The translations under genes were made by a program, and so were the position numbers. This document shows, piece after piece, positions 7,586 to 7,602 of a DNA stretch of 7,602 nt. The notes under the pieces were generated by a model. That model was given only the letters and a program-made list of their open reading frames with translations. It was not told where the DNA came from and ran no database searches. Source of the stretch: Dictyoglomaceae bacterium (GTDB lineage Bacteria > Dictyoglomota > Dictyoglomia > Dictyoglomales > Dictyoglomaceae); contig JAOADF010000135.1 of the NCBI GenBank assembly GCA_026417425.1, positions 1-7,602 on the forward strand. The letters run 5' to 3'. How positions within the stretch are numbered: position 1 is the first letter of the stretch; every line of letters starts with the position of its first letter.

Positions 7586-7602
7586 TGGAATTGTTATATT
7601 TA

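Overview
The window comes from an AT-rich bacterial chromosome. Its tRNA genes are far more GC-rich than the surrounding DNA, its proteins are rich in Lys, Glu and Ile, and Arg is coded almost entirely by AGA. These traits suggest an anaerobic, fermentative thermophile. Dictyoglomus is my best guess and a Thermotogales-like organism is the main alternative. This is inferred from composition and gene content and was not checked by any search.

Layout: (1) Positions 1-3106 look like one rightward unit. It holds the 3' part of tRNA-Cys(GCA), tRNA-Ala(GGC), a small gene for a secreted protein of unknown function, then nfnA and nfnB, which overlap by 14 nt. NfnAB is the flavin-bifurcating NADH-dependent ferredoxin:NADP+ oxidoreductase, which links the NADH, NADPH and ferredoxin pools. 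(2) A second rightward unit starts at a good promoter (TTGCAT-17-TATAAT, 3109-3137). It holds tRNA-Arg(ACG), a small secreted beta-rich protein that may be an outer-envelope barrel, a DUF4388 protein with two related C-terminal modules, and a COG2509-type FAD-dependent dehydrogenase with a four-cysteine cluster. The gaps are only 16, 16 and 5 nt. (3) On the minus strand, 7570-6044 encodes a YtcJ-like metal-dependent amidohydrolase. Its 3' end overlaps the dehydrogenase gene by 11 nt. Its start codon lies 6 nt after a perfect extended -10 element with no Shine-Dalgarno sequence, so the mRNA is probably leaderless.

Coding density is very high, no stretch over 300 bases lacks a gene, and I see no convincing intrinsic terminator. 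In both rightward units a tRNA sits directly in front of a signal-peptide protein gene, so tRNA and mRNA probably share transcripts that need tRNA processing. Three of the seven protein genes start with TTG, each behind a Shine-Dalgarno-like sequence. I found no mobile element, CRISPR array or defence system. The points most worth a second look are the leaderless amidohydrolase, the repeated tRNA-mRNA arrangement, an A32-C38 mismatch in tRNA-Ala(GGC), the Cys cluster in the COG2509 protein, and a perfect 13-bp hairpin inside that gene.
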